From: Apostichopus japonicus
Taxonomy: Eukaryota > Echinodermata > Holothuroidea > Aspidochirotida > Stichopodidae
Assembly: GCF_037975245.1 (NCBI RefSeq)
Contig: NC_092575.1
Span: 13,435,001 to 13,499,000 of the forward strand
DNA length: 64,000 nucleotides
Direction of reading: 5' to 3'
Shown: positions 33,717 to 46,705 of the stretch, piece by piece
Layout: each line of letters opens with the position of its first letter
Position numbering within the stretch: position 1 is the stretch's first letter
Translations under genes and position numbers: made by a program
Notes under the pieces: model-generated
Database searches by the model: none
Seen by the model: the letters and a program-made list of their open reading frames with translations, nothing else
Told to the model about the DNA's origin: nothing

Positions 33717-34412
33717 GTTGTTTTCCGCATACGTTACTTTCCGCTAATTACTTTCCGCTGAAAATATTCTTCTGCGGAAAACACCTTTTTTTCACCTTCC
33801 TGTATACTATATTTTTCGCATATTTTAGGATACCAAATTCAGGCAGGATGATTAAAATAACATGAGAAAGTATCAAAGAACGTCGATAAAGGATGGTTAG
33901 ACTGAGTTCATGTCAGAAAAGTTAAGCTGCTTATAATACAGAGGAGGCTTGGGGGTGTGTAATTAGGGATTATTAAAGAAGTATGTGGTGGTCGGCCGAT
34001 AAAAGGGCAAAGGGACACCCGCGTTATGAAGGATTGACTATCTAATAAAGTATTAAAACTGCGGTCCGCGTAATGATAGTTTAAAAAAAAAAAGTTGTAA
34101 AAGGCGGTATCTTTGATTTTCGCTGGAAATGGCTGTATAAGTAAGGGCTGTTTTAATAGTCGAACACGCATTTTGCACCACCTTTCTTACGAGTTACATC
34201 TAAAATCATGGCCGATTTATCCTGTTACAGTTACCAATCTTTTCCACCTTCCTAAATCATTCCATGTGCCTAATCAATTCAGCAAGTTATTCTGTCCCTT
34301 CAAAAAAAAAAACGTTACTTTCCGCTGAAAAAAACGTTGTTTTCCGCTGACAAATTTGTTTGCGGAAAACACCGTTTTGTTTCAGCGGAAAGTAACGTGT
34401 ACGGAAAACAAC
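33717..34412. mobile_element. Inverted-repeat element rich in TTTCCGC motifs, 696 bp
   Basis: The left end GTTGTTTTCCGCATACGTTA and the inverted right end GTTGTTTTCCGTACACGTTA agree at 18 of 20 and continue into CTTTCCGCT. Extra internal copies of CTTTCCGCTGAAAA occur near both ends. A 16-bp sequence (gttgcatacggtttca at 33701-33716; gttgcatacagcttca at 34420-34435) lies on both sides, but on the right it is 7 bp away. It is therefore not a clean target duplication. No coding content. Confidence 0.6.
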
Positions 34413-34435
34413 GGTACCCGTTGCATACAGCTTCA

Positions 34436-37013
34436 CGTTATTTGTTCATACCCATACAGTATTTCAATACTATAGTCTAGACTAGCTTCTAGCCTAAAAC
34501 TTGTAAGGCCTAGCCTACATTCGGCTGTAGCCAAGGGCCATAGTCCAAGTCCTAACACTACCTTAGCATTGGGTCAAGGGTAAACTGGTCTGTAGTTTAA
34601 GCTACAAATTAATACCAACTGCCAGAGAAATTAGATTTCAAGTAGGTCAGCTTAACTTCTTAGCCTACTGTGCATGTATCATATATGGCCTTCGATTTTG
34701 CTGGACAATTATGTTACTGTATATTGCCCTAATCATGACCAGATACTGTAGCATGGTGGGCTTATAATTGACGCACTTAAGGATTTGATCAATGATATCT
34801 ATCAAGGAAAAATCCAAATTACTCAACTGTATGTGTTTTTCATATGTGTAGTTCCTCAGAAATGTTCTGATCTCAAAATATTTAAGGTTCTGTGCCTATG
34901 CACCGTACAATTGAGCAGAATTTGACCACAAAATGTCTGTCGTGTCAAGTTCTTTCATACCCCTAAATTGACACATTCGTCGATAAGCTAACTGTAGTGT
35001 AGGCCTTAGTATACATCCATTGACTTTAGATGCTGTTTGCTATGCTCTGAGCCTCTAAGCTCTGACAGGTCATGTCCCAGAGAGTAGTGTTATCATATTG
35101 AGGTAATGTTGGGTATTTTAAGGGTGCAAGATTTCCAAATGGCCAAAAAGCGTGCAAAACTGGGGGAGGGTGTTAAAAGCTTGTTCTCATTCTGCATTCA
35201 TGCATTCCTCAAATTGTGCCAAATTTAAGCCATCTTTTCTGACAAGAGAATGAACATAAATAAGTCCAGATAATTGTTTCATAAATTGCAAGTGGAAGTC
35301 TTGACAGTGCAGTTCCCTATTTGATGTCAATACTTAGTGTACATGTTGTCCAATATTCATGTCAGTTTAGTTAATTTAGATATCACTTTTTTCATGGAAA
35401 CCGCATATGCAACAATTGAGAAAAATGCCACACTACTAAGTTTGAATATTGATCTATTATTTGGTATGTAAGTTGTACCCAGGAATTTAGCATGCAATCA
35501 CTTCAAGAGATTGACTGAGTATTCATGCATGGTTCAATGCCTCATCCCGCATGCAGTTCATTTACTTAAAAATTGCATGCACCCTAAACTATGTATACCG
35601 GTACATTTAGCCCCTCAACGTATCATTTGGGGTTTAAGCTCAGGACTACTCGTGTACACAGACTTTGGCATAATGACTAAGTTCATTTTTAATGTTTGGT
35701 TTCAATGATGTTGAAACTTTCAACTCACGATGGCATATGGGTGCGTGTGCATTGGTAGGAGTATTGTGTTTGTGATCCTAGCTTGTAAACACAGTTTCTC
35801 ATGACAGTAAGCTTTATTGGACAGATCTCATAGTTGGTACAGTATGTATGTGTAGATGCATCACAAGTACAAGAAGCCTATTGTTTTTGGTGAAGGTCAA
35901 AGGTAATTTAGGAAAAAATGGTCAAATTGTGAAAACTCAATTTGAAGCATGGATAGATCTATTTATTGGTATGTCTAGGCCAGTGGTTGGGTCAACAGGG
36001 CAAACTTGTGAAAACCTTATTTAAACCATACATCTCAAAGCAGGGTACACTAGCTTGCAGAGATATATAATGTTTAGTATCATTTTATATCGCTACAGAA
36101 GGCTTTCAGTGGTCTTTTTAGATCCCCAACTGTCACTTTGAAAATGTTGTTTATCACAGTTCTCAATAGTTTTTTGCTGTATATTATTAAGATACAATAA
36201 GTTGTACATACAGCCTACACATATACAGTAGCATACATGTCAGATTGACAAATTCATAAAATGAAACTTATTACATAATGGAAACCATGTGCAGTGCAGT
36301 TTGCATAATGGTGATCTATTTAGCTAGTATCGGATCATAGCAACATGTTACCACATGTATGCATTTAAGTGTTTTGTCACACAGTACAGTGTTAACATCA
36401 TACAAGGGAGTTTTATTTGTTCCATAACAACTCTGATCATAATAGCCTGTTCGTGCAGGGAGTTGTAATGGAACAACTCCCTGGTTTGTGCTATGGACAT
36501 GAGAACTATCTAGTGCCTGTTGAACATTAGTCTTGTGCATTTTCATGTTACTTACTAACACCAAATTACTGCACACAGATGGTCATTTTTAAAAGTATGA
36601 AAACTGAATACAATCAAGAGCTTTTATTTGGACATGATACCCAATATGAAACTACTTTAGTTGCACATACTGTATGTATGTTGGTTTTTATCATGAATCA
36701 TTTTTATAGGAGCCATGATTTTTTTAAATTTTTTTTATGAAGTAGGTCTGGATTCCCTTGGCATTATAACCTGATTGAAATTTAACCTCTGTGATTGCAC
36801 TAATATGTGAGACCATTGATCAACCTAATTAATAGCTTTTAATGATGAAGACACTGATAACAATTTCATAACTCATTAGTGTGAACACAATGCAAGGTTC
36901 AATGAGGTACTGTTTATTTCCTTAAAATGCATAGCTGGTGGTTTTTCAACATACTCTAATCCTTTCAAATATGTTACATTGAATCTTTACACTTTTCCAT
37001 TGATATATTACAG
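34436..37013. other. AT-rich stretch, no recognised gene
   Basis: Presumed intron or intergenic DNA. It contains the first copy (34960-35085) of a segment repeated at 37690-37815. No exon with both splice borders and recognisable coding content was found on either strand. Confidence 0.4.
34960..35085 (+). repeat. Dispersed repeat, copy 1 (copy 2 at 37690-37815)
   Basis: Shares cccctaaattgacacat, gtcgataagct, actgtagtg, ggatgctgtttgctatgctctga and aggtca.gtcccaga with 37690-37815, same strand, about 85-90% by eye. Copy 2 runs straight into a 225-bp AT tract. Confidence 0.75.
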
Positions 37014-37170
37014 ACTGTGTTTTTTTGTTATGGGACTCCGTAAAACTGGATCAAACCTAGCAATTTTGGACGAGGAATTTGCTCTTTTCGCAAAAACTCC
37101 TAAGTGCTCAAGTGACTGTACAGTAGGTCACCCTGTGAAGGCATTGTGGGACTTAAAGGAATACTTTTGA
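37014..37170 (+). CDS. Candidate terminal exon / 46-residue protein, unknown
   Basis: A good acceptor (TTGATATATTACAG) is followed by an open frame to TGA. From the ATG at 37030 it encodes MGLRKTGSNLAILDEEFALF, then AKTPKCSSDCTVGHPVKALW and DLKEYF. The composition is protein-like (charged, no low complexity), with two Cys in C-x-x-x-C. I do not recognise the family. It could be a whole small protein with an upstream untranslated exon (perhaps 33490-33637), the last exon of a longer gene, or chance. Confidence 0.35.
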
Positions 37171-37815
37171 TCAAGCTATTACTTCAGCACTATTAACACT
37201 ACCAACATCATAACGTTAATATCAAAATGCCTAAATTACTTAGCCATGATTGCGTTGTTATTCTAAAATGAATACTCAATTGTTTACCTTCAGCCATGAT
37301 TCATCCCATAGGTGCAGGGGAAAAAAAGTCATGTTACAAAAAATTGTTGTACACTGCTACACTGAGGCCCTGTGTGACTTAGTTCTCTGAATCAGAACCA
37401 ATGACACACCACTACTACTGTACGCACAGGGCTACAGTAAGTGATGCACACTAACACATATAGAGAATATTGTGGGGATGAATATTGTACTCAGACGGCA
37501 AACGTTTTCACATTTTTTACTTTTGTAACTCGTTTATGGAATCTATCAGGCCCTTTCTTTTACTGTAGTGTTCCGTTTGCTTGTGTATCTGTTTTTGTGG
37601 AGTTGTGACTTTCTGACTGCCTTATTTTATGGCAGAGAGATTGAGACATACCCAAAGATTTATATTTCGTGAAATGGTTCAAAATTCTAATAAATACCCC
37701 TAAATTGACACATCTGTCGATAAGCTTACTGTAGTGAAGGCCTAAGTAAACATCCATTATCTTTGGATGCTGTTTGCTATGCTCTGAACCTCTAACCTCA
37801 GAAAGGTCAGGTCCC

Positions 37816-37849
<34 letters not shown>

Positions 37850-37868
37850 TATATATATATATATATAT

Positions 37869-37910
<42 letters not shown>

Positions 37911-37963
37911 TTATATGTATATATATATATATAAATATACATATATATATACATATATATATA

Positions 37964-38042
<79 letters not shown>
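37816..38042. repeat. (AT)n tract with TTTATA/GTATA variants
   Basis: About 225 bp of AT dinucleotides with interspersed tatttatatg and tatacatata. It sits at the left border of the 1.4-kb duplicated segment (38042-39460). The partner copy at 48491 also has an AT tract (48375-48490) on its left. Confidence 0.93.
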
Positions 38043-39460
38043 GTACAGACGGTAAATTATATACATAAGATTTGCCTGCGTTAGGCTCGTTAGGTCGTTC
38101 GTCATAACGAAAGCTTCAATACGGGTACTGTTTGTATCCGTCTCTATTAAAAGCTTTTCCCGCTGGGTTTTGATTGACAGTCCCATTTAAAGGAAATAAC
38201 ACGTATGACTCAATTATATCTAGGAGGTTAGGCATAGTTCATAAAAGTACGCATAAAGTGAGCGGTTTGCTATTGTATGATGTCGCGTGATAAATGATTT
38301 AACTGGTTGATTATAAAATATGAATAAGAAAGGCGAGGTGTGCATGCATATTTATTTGGGCCAACACAATTGTAATGTTCATGAAAAGGTTTATTTCTCG
38401 TTACACTCGGTTCGCCGAGTTTAAAATTCTATCCACATTAATCCCTGTTTCATCAATCGCAAGTTTCTGATACTTAAATGGATGTAGGTGATAATAAAGT
38501 GCTGTAAATATTCCAGATAAACGAAAGATGTACCTTCATTAAAGGTTGATTGAGTACCAAGTAATGAATATTATACCTAATCAAACGAAATCCCGCACAA
38601 ATAGAGTTTCGGAACTAACATACACAGAAACGATTTCCGCAGGAGGCCATAAATGTATATATACAATGGGAACCATAGATCGGGTCCTCCTAAAATACTT
38701 TCTTTGTTTCTGGATTCTTATTTCAAGAACTGTTTGACAAACTACTCCAGTCATCTTTATTGATGATCCACGAATGTCTACGCGGTTCTTTTAAAAGTTC
38801 AGTTATAAATGTTATTAGTGATAGTGGCTTACACAGGATTTCAAAAATGAGTGTGTTAAATGTTAATGTATTCATGACTGATATAGGTGGATGTTCCACA
38901 TGTGAAACAAGCATTGATGGGTGAGGCTTGGGATGCTGAGCCTACTCCCATATATAGACAGGAAATTAAGACTTATATTATAAGAAATATATTGAACTTA
39001 CGCCCCTGATTTCTGCATTCGTATGTAGCCGTATACGAATAAACTGGTCTCTGAATAACACTCATCTGAAAGTACAATGTGGTATATCAGCCAAATTCTT
39101 CTTTCTATAGTGTAATTGAAAACAAAATAAATGTTGCGATGTACTGTAACTTCGTAGACTACATAGATATTTTAATGTCACATAGGAAGCCAGCTTTTTA
39201 AGCAATACAGTATATACGTATTTTCTTTAGAATTCCATGCGAAATGGTTTCCGAGTACAACAGCAGCCATATAGCCTTACTTATATTTCCCATTTCCCAT
39301 CCGTATGCAACAATCATTCAGATACATGATACGTTTAACTGACCAATGACCATACACACCCGTTGCCGCAAAAAGCATTTTCCACTCCAGAGTTGCTGTG
39401 ATTATGTCAAACCACTGCAAAGATTAAATATATACCGCTGCAGGCTAGGTAAAGGCGAGT
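38042..39460 (+). repeat. 1.4-kb dispersed duplicate, copy 1
   Basis: Aligned almost throughout with 48491-49946 in the same orientation: gtacagacggtaaattatata at the start, ataccgctgcag near the end, over 90% identical by eye, with small indels. Both copies begin at an (AT)n tract. No coding similarity is recognised in it, so it may be the body of an unclassified mobile element or a segmental duplication. Confidence 0.85.
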
Positions 39461-39479
39461 TGGGAGTTGCTTCCATGTA

Positions 39480-40500
39480 ATCCAATTGTCGACCCGCATC
39501 TGGGTGACCTTTGACCTCAATTTGACCTTTACTGATCTTTAAGTGTTTTGGGGATTTTACAGTTTCATTGCTATTTTCAGATGTCAAAGGTACCTTGTCA
39601 ATAGGTTGACCCTATGTGACATTCTTTTGCGAAGTTATATGGGGTCAAAGTTTTCGATCGAAGGAAGGATGGCTGTACAGACTTGTGTTGATTTTTTTAA
39701 TCAGGAGATCAAACTACATCTGAAACCAAGGTCAAAAAGTCAAAGGTCACATTAGAGGAATGTGCTTATTTTGGGAGAAAACGGGCGAAAAGAAAATGTT
39801 TGGTTTTGATGCTAGATTTGGATATCAAAGGTACCTTCCAATAAAAAATGTCTTTGGGTTGACACCCGGGTGAGCTTTACAGTATGTGAAGTTGTACGAG
39901 TTCAAAGTAATTTTTAGACATTTAATGCAATAACTCCCAGTGCCAAGATGTGACACCGTTGATATTTTGGGACAAGTTGCAAATGGTGTAGAGGAATATT
40001 TTCAAAGTTGACGATCATGTGATCCGAGGTCAGCAAGGGTCAATCGATGTTAAAAAAACGAGTATTTATGCGATGACTTGAGAACGAATTGTCTGTTAGG
40101 GTTGGGAGTTGCTTCAATGTAATGGTATACGGGAATATTTTCAAACTTAACGGTCATGTGATCCGAGGTTACCAAAGGTCAATTAATGTTTAAAATTAGT
40201 ATTTTTTTTGGGGGGGGGGGGGGAGAAAATGGGCAAAGAGAAAATGTGTGAATTTTAACAGTTTTGATGCTCTATGTAGGTCTCACCGATTAAAAATGTC
40301 AATAAGTTGACCACCAGGTGACCTTTGTGTGTGAAGTTAAACAAGTTCAAAGTTAATTTTTAGACATTTAATGCAGTTACTGTAACTCCCAGTGCCATGG
40401 TCTGACACGATTGATATATTGAGACAAGCTGTGAATGGGGTTGTGGAACATTTTCAAACTTAACGGTCGTGTGATCTAAGGTCAATAATGTTACCCGTAT
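39480..40500 (+). repeat. Imperfect tandem repeat, about 450-bp unit
   Basis: 39855-40065 and 40305-40485 correspond (ttaatttttagacatttaatgca, ctcccagtgcca, gacaagctg, catgtgatccgaggtca). Both have gtgacctttg-type motifs near the start. A poly-G run interrupts copy 2 at 40210-40222. Non-coding as far as seen. Confidence 0.65.
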
Positions 40501-43191
40501 CTGTTGACCCGCTTGTAGGTGACCTTATAATTCTTACATTTCCGACGCCATATTCAGATCTCAAAAATGCCTTCCAATCAAAAATCCGATCACAATTTGT
40601 GATCACAAAAGTTTTGGCTATAGTGTTGGTTACTTTATGGTTACATGTAGGACCACAATTACTTGGACTATTTGAGCCCAATCTTACTATGATAATATTA
40701 TGTGTATTGTAATATATATACACGTACTCAAGGAACCACAGTGCCCTTGGGCTCATGTATTTGGACGTTTTCATTTGAATCATTTTCCTATATATATATA
40801 TATTTTTTATAGCAAGAAGGTAGACTTTTGCCATTTAAGCAGCGTTCGTTAGTTGTACGCTCCACTAAATTTGAAGATTTGTGTATATACATGAGTGGTT
40901 TTGAATAGTCATCAAAGTCCTATAGTCTCGATTCTTCACAATAGTTATACTGCTATATACGCTGCTTAGCTAAATATATATATTTCTTGATTGATCGGTG
41001 GGGTATAAAAAGAACAGCTCGCATTCTTTAAATCCTTTGTTTTTCTTGGTTAAAACAAATGCTAGTCAATTTAGACAATAGCTAGGTTAAACTTTGGGAC
41101 ATTATCGTAACATTTCCTCATGTGTGTATTTTCTAATGTTTATGTGTGATTTTATATTGTAATAAAATATTAATATCATTGAATAGAGTGAGCGTAAGTG
41201 TCATGTGTATACGTTAACTATATCTATTTTTATTTAGAATTTTGCAAATAGCACCTTCGTAAAAAACATAAACACCACGTTATTTTGTTCAAATGTGAGT
41301 TTTATTCCTTGTCGTTTGGGTTAGACCGATGGGAGGTTAGTTTACACGAAAAGTACATGAATATTCCATTCCGCTACTCTACTTATCAATGTGAGTAACA
41401 ATACTCAGTAGTACAATTACTCTTATAGATGAGTTCTCCTACCAATCAGCTGTGGTACTCGCTATGTGAGTAAAGTTACTCACCTTAAGTTAAATTACGC
41501 AGGAAAGTTTAAACAAACACATACATATCATAAATGAGTTTTCTATTTATATTCACTAATACATTAACAAGACGAGTATCTCAAACAACAATGGTGTGTT
41601 CAGAGATCATTAGCTTAAAGAATGGTAAATACCAATACAAGATGTAAAATATCAGTCCAACTTAACGTCTATTTGATTTGAGTTTCCGTGACCAAATTTT
41701 GAAGACCCGTGACCTATTTCATCTTCTAAACCTTGTGTAAGGTCAGAAATTGAGACTGTTAATGTTAATTTTAAGACTTCCATGACTTTTGGAATGTTTT
41801 ACAAAATTCCATTGACATATCATTTAACTATACTGACAGGGATGAATGACATATTTCATGTAAGTTAAGTCTAGGGAAGTAGATATACAAGTTATAAAGC
41901 TCTGTATACTGACATTCCAGAATTGCCAGAATACTACTAAAATGACCTGCTAAGTTGTTTGCTATGTATATGAGATCCACCATTCTCAATGCCAGTGACA
42001 TGTGTATGAACTGTTTTACAGAACGACAGAACGTTCCCTTTAAGACAACTTTCCTTGCAAGAGAGAACAAAATACATAACCTAAACTGCACTTGATATCT
42101 GATATCGCCAAAGTTAAAGATATTTGCCAATACTAATGATCCAGAGTTCAATCAATTGAATTTGTCATATCACAAAAATTACGGAAGACACTTGACCGGC
42201 AAAGAGGATTCAATAGATTAAAGTAAACAAGAAACAGAAAAGCATGTAAAATGAATTGCTTTACAACTCATTTACCTAAGTAATAAAGCAAATCAAGTTA
42301 AAATGATCATAAGTTTACTCTCTTTACAAATAAAGGTATCAGTTAAGCCAAACCGTAATCCACAAGTTTCCAACTTAGTGGCAAAAATGGATAACGCAGG
42401 GGCAATTTTTTTCTAGTTTTTAAAAGAAATGGAAAATGTGTTTTAAATTGCCTTTGGTGAACATAAAACAAGAAAGTTTGATGTTAAATGTAAAAATGTA
42501 TGTCTAGTTACTAAAACTCTGCCAACAAACGGTTCTTCTGTGACACACACACACATTTCAGCATTTCATACATGCAACTGAAATGGCATAGGATTTTAAA
42601 TAAAATTAATACAAAAACAACATTTGTTTTAAACATGACATACAGTAAATCTTTTTCCTAAATAATTATTAGTTTGAATATAAGCGAAATTGCAATAAAT
42701 GTTGTAAACCAGTTTAAAATGTGAAAGAAACCACGCCTTGGTTTAGTCATATCAGAAAATGTGATAGAAATATCCACAAACTTTGTCTGTTATCTGTAAA
42801 AGATTTACACTGCTATTCAGTCCAACAAGCAACTAATATATATAGGTTCATATTTAGCGTATATGTCTACAAGGCAACTTGCATACAGCACAGGTCGTGA
42901 ATCATATTTACAATAAACTTGAGAAACCTGGAATTCCCCCGGCCTTTAGATAGTCGATAGGTTACGATATCACCTTAGCCTAGCCTAGGACTTCTACTAT
43001 TGATCCCTAAATCAATGTACTTTCTAGCTACCTGCATTAACCCGCCCCCCCCCCCAACCTAAACATATTGAAGGGGGAACGTTTCTTAAAATACTAGCGG
43101 GAACCCTTGCTGCATTAGTGTCTAATAGACTACACCATGTTTAAAAAAAAAAAAAAAATAGATGCCGACTGTGTTAAATTTAATTCTTAAA
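40500..43191. other. Gene-free stretch, AT-rich
   Basis: No exon with supported borders was recognised. There is a short (AC)n at 42543 and poly-C at 43045. The 74-codon frame at 40488-40712 and the 107-codon frame at 41828-42151 (minus) have no recognised motifs. Confidence 0.4.
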
Positions 43192-43212
43192 CAGGAGCCA
43201 CGGTGGCTCCTG
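43192..43212. repeat. Perfect 10-bp palindrome
   Basis: CAGGAGCCAC, one central G, then GTGGCTCCTG. It lies just after a poly-A run (43143-43158), which could mark the end of a retroposed sequence. Confidence 0.7.
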
Positions 43213-44335
43213 TGGATCGAGGTTCCGCCCTAGACTGTTAAGGCTAGTCAAGGTGCATTTAGTTAGTTTACAAAAAAAGAAGTTCTTCGGCATGGATTTT
43301 TTTTTTTTTTTTGGTGTGTCGACTAGCAAGCAACGTCGTGCCTGTGTAGGAATATGCCAGGCTAGCCTAATTAATGTTTCCGATAAGCTGGGCAAGACGT
43401 TACTAAGGTGTAAAATAAGCTAGGGCCTTGGTGTGTTATTGGGCAAAGCGTACACGGAATTCACCCTGCACGAGGCTATGTATATCTGTGTGAACAAGAG
43501 CCGTTAAACTACATGGATTGTACCTTACAGTTATCATATTAGACTTTTGAGAATATTCGACCATGAGGAGATGTGTGGGTAAGCTATGGTAGGATGAGGG
43601 TATGGGTTAGAGCTGTGATCCAATTTTATTTTACATTTATTTATTTTGTTTCAGTTTCTTGTTCACTGTTTTAATTTTTGTTTGTTACAATATCGTATTG
43701 ATTATGTTAACCAAGAGGTTTTTAGGTTACCCACACGATGTACATAAAGTTTGATATGCCTTATAAAATTCTATTTTGTGGCATTCCTAATTCTACTTTA
43801 CATGGACATATATATATATATTTTTTTAACTTAACATTGTCTATATAGATTTATCAGTGGCTATGTGAGTATGTGACATAGTCGACATTGTCAAAAGGGC
43901 ACGTCCCCGCTCCTCCAGTGGCCCTCATCAAAAACTTAATGGAGTGCACATTTGACATTTTGAAGCCAATTCATTCCAAATTCATTATAAATCAAATATA
44001 ACACTATGTAGACATTTCTTAAAGTGGGAAGGAGACAATGCTTTCCCCATGCAATAAGTTTAATGTATCCCCTTGAAAATTGAGTCAATTGCATGTATTA
44101 TATTTCTGTTTACTATCTGTTTGGCTTCGGCTACAGTTAGGCCTCATCGATTCATATCTACTATTCTTTTTAGTAATACAAATATCAACCATACAAACAG
44201 AGTCACATTTATTTCACTGAAATTGTCTTATTGGCCTTGCCCTGAACATATTTTCCGACTTGGGTTCGATTTTGTCTGAATATACCTATGCTTATCACTG
44301 GAGGCCCTAATGATACAGGCTTCCCTTACCCCATT

Positions 44336-45896
44336 TATTAAAAAAAAATAGGCTACATACATGAAAATTGGCTGAATTTTCCACTACCTCCCCCACCCCT
44401 ATCCTAAATGTGAGCATATGTGACAAAGTTTGGGAGTATCACATTTGAATCATTATTCCTAATATCATTTCTTTTCATTTGATACCCATTATGCCTTACT
44501 TTCATTAACTTCAGATTTTAGTTTTAACCCCTCCCAACCCCACCCACCCACGTTGCCCAACCGAGCCAATAGTGGGTGGGTGGGTGGGTAGATTAATATT
44601 TTCGGTAAAGGTTCATCTCTTCAGCATAGTAACACGTAGACTAATATTCCTTGTTTTTTCCCCTTTCAATTGATATTTATATATAATATCTATATTACTC
44701 TTATATAATATGAAATACCATTTGACCTTTCCCTGGGTTCCTCTGAATCATGGGAAAATAAGAGCATTTAGAGTTCCTTCTCTCAGTATTGTGAAATGTG
44801 GATTTCTGGTATCCTTTCTTTTCATTTGATACAACTTTTTTGAACAACTTTTGTTGATTTTGGCGCTATATAAATGTCTTTTGATTGATTGATTGATTGA
44901 TGTCATACTTTAAATATTATCAATTTTCCCATCCCCACCACTGGGGTGAGGGGATGTGTGGACATTTGAGAGATATAGCACATACAAATAGCACAAGGAA
45001 TACAACAAAAATCCGGTACTCTCTAGTTATAGAGAGCCATACATGCTGTTAAATATAACCGGACATCTTCGGTAACACATTTGAATAATAAAGCTAGTAA
45101 TAGTTCAGCTTATGTTTTGTGTGAACAAGAGAGAGTAATCATATATGCTTCTAGCCTTTCTTTTTGTATTCTTGGACATTTTCTGTGCTCATATTTGGCA
45201 AATATGAAGGAACTTTCCTTGACAAAAAAATGTCTACGAGCTATATATATATCGTCGTTCAAATGAAAAGGTTAAGAAACTTGGAATTTTCCCGGCCTTA
45301 ATATAGTTGATCATACCGCCACGTAGCGTCTCTCCATACATAAACGGTACCATGCCGTGTCTCTGATAATATTTACAGTGGAATAACAAGGTGTTATGGA
45401 ACAATTAAACACACGAAAATCAGACCATGGATAAAACAATAGTGTGGGCGTAGCGCACACAACGAGTGCCCTGGTGCACCTTTATCGCGTTTAATAAAAA
45501 TAGAATCCACATACGTGTAGTAATCAAAGCACGCAATCACTTCCTCTTTTCAGCTGAACTGTAAGATCAACCAGAAGGAAGCTGTCTTTGCTCCGAAAAG
45601 TGATACCAAAGCGCATGCTCCAAATGATGAATATGACGTTATGATAATCACGCCATTGTTATTTTCTTTGTGTCAAAATATATATTTGTACAGACCTATT
45701 ACGATCACCAGACCTAATAGACGTTTCATTTTGTTTGGAATTTCTTGAAAGCCAAATATAGTTATACATGTATTTCAGAGATATTTTTCATAAAAGAAGA
45801 ATAATCAGTTCGTAGTTTAATAAAGAATTTGTACTGCGAAAACAGACAGAATTCAAGGTAAGTTTTTTTTCTTTCGTGTAAGTAAGTTGAGTACTT
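44336..45896 (+). repeat. 1.5-kb tandem duplicate, copy 1
   Basis: Matches 46706-48215 in the same orientation along nearly its whole length (ggctgaattttccaccacc, gtgagcatatgtgacaaag, ctagtaatagttcagcttatg, gaaggaactttccttgac, ccgtgtctc, ggtaagtttttttt). Copy 1 has about 105 bp near 45556-45660 that copy 2 lacks. Both copies end with a possible donor, TTCAAG|GTAAGT. Confidence 0.85.
44850..44902 (+). mobile_element. SINE-like 3' tail (GGCGCTATATAAATG + GATT repeats)
   Basis: tggcgctatataaatgtctttt is followed by four to five GATT units. It shares GCGCTATATAAAT with the minus-strand tail at 3677-3760. It is absent from the paralogous position in copy 2 (near 47190), so it inserted in copy 1 after the duplication or was lost from copy 2. 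Confidence 0.55.
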
Positions 45897-46705
45897 TGTC
45901 TTAAAGGTCTTGAGACACCTTTACATAACATTGTCCATATCACTCCGAAAGGCTTCATAAATTTTGACAATAGCTGCAACTCACATCAACATCCATCAAA
46001 TATTGACCATTTTTGAAATATTTCCTTATACTAGTTTTATTAATCAATAAACATTACCTAATTATACACACTAATGATGTAAAAAAGAGTGACTGCCTAA
46101 TTTTCTGTTATTTTATTCTTTTGTTCTTTTAAGCTTTGTTTCAAGGACACTGAACAAAGACCTTTAGCCTTATGAGATATTTTTGAAAATAATTTAAGTA
46201 TCTTTTTCGAACAAAGAAACATCACATGGCTTGGTAAATATATGTGGGTTGTAGCTAGGGGTTAACTTATTAAGACCTAACATAATAAATGTTGATGAGC
46301 CCAATCATCAACTGTATATTATGCACATACTTACGAGGTTCCTATTTTGATCAAAACGTCAAATATGTATATCTTGGAAACGGAGGAGCGTGTCGCTAAG
46401 CTGTACGAAGTTACAGTTTCTATGATAATAAGCCTACCCCGTTAACGAGCTCCCCGCCGTGTCCCTAGCTCCACCTTACCCCAACCCATTCCCCTACCCG
46501 CTCCTACCCTGTCACCTAGTCTTCATCCAGTTAGTGTGAGGATAATTTGCTCAACTAAAAAAAACAACGTTAAATTGACATTTTCAGAACATACCGTGCA
46601 TGGTATCGAAGGCCTAATGCTTAAGGAAAATAGCGTTAGTCTAGTGTATATACCAGTATTACCGACTGCAAATGACATACCTATGGTGTTTCCGCGATTG
46701 ATTTT

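Noticed and set aside
40488-40834. Membrane-protein-like frames on both strands
   Set aside because: The hydrophobic stretch (VLAIVLVTLWLHVG) comes from T-rich DNA with no supported exon borders and no family match.
44073-44279. Signal-peptide-like frame (KIESIACIIFLFTICLASAT)
   Set aside because: It begins at TTG with no ATG in that part, has no splice support, and AT-rich DNA often gives hydrophobic peptides.
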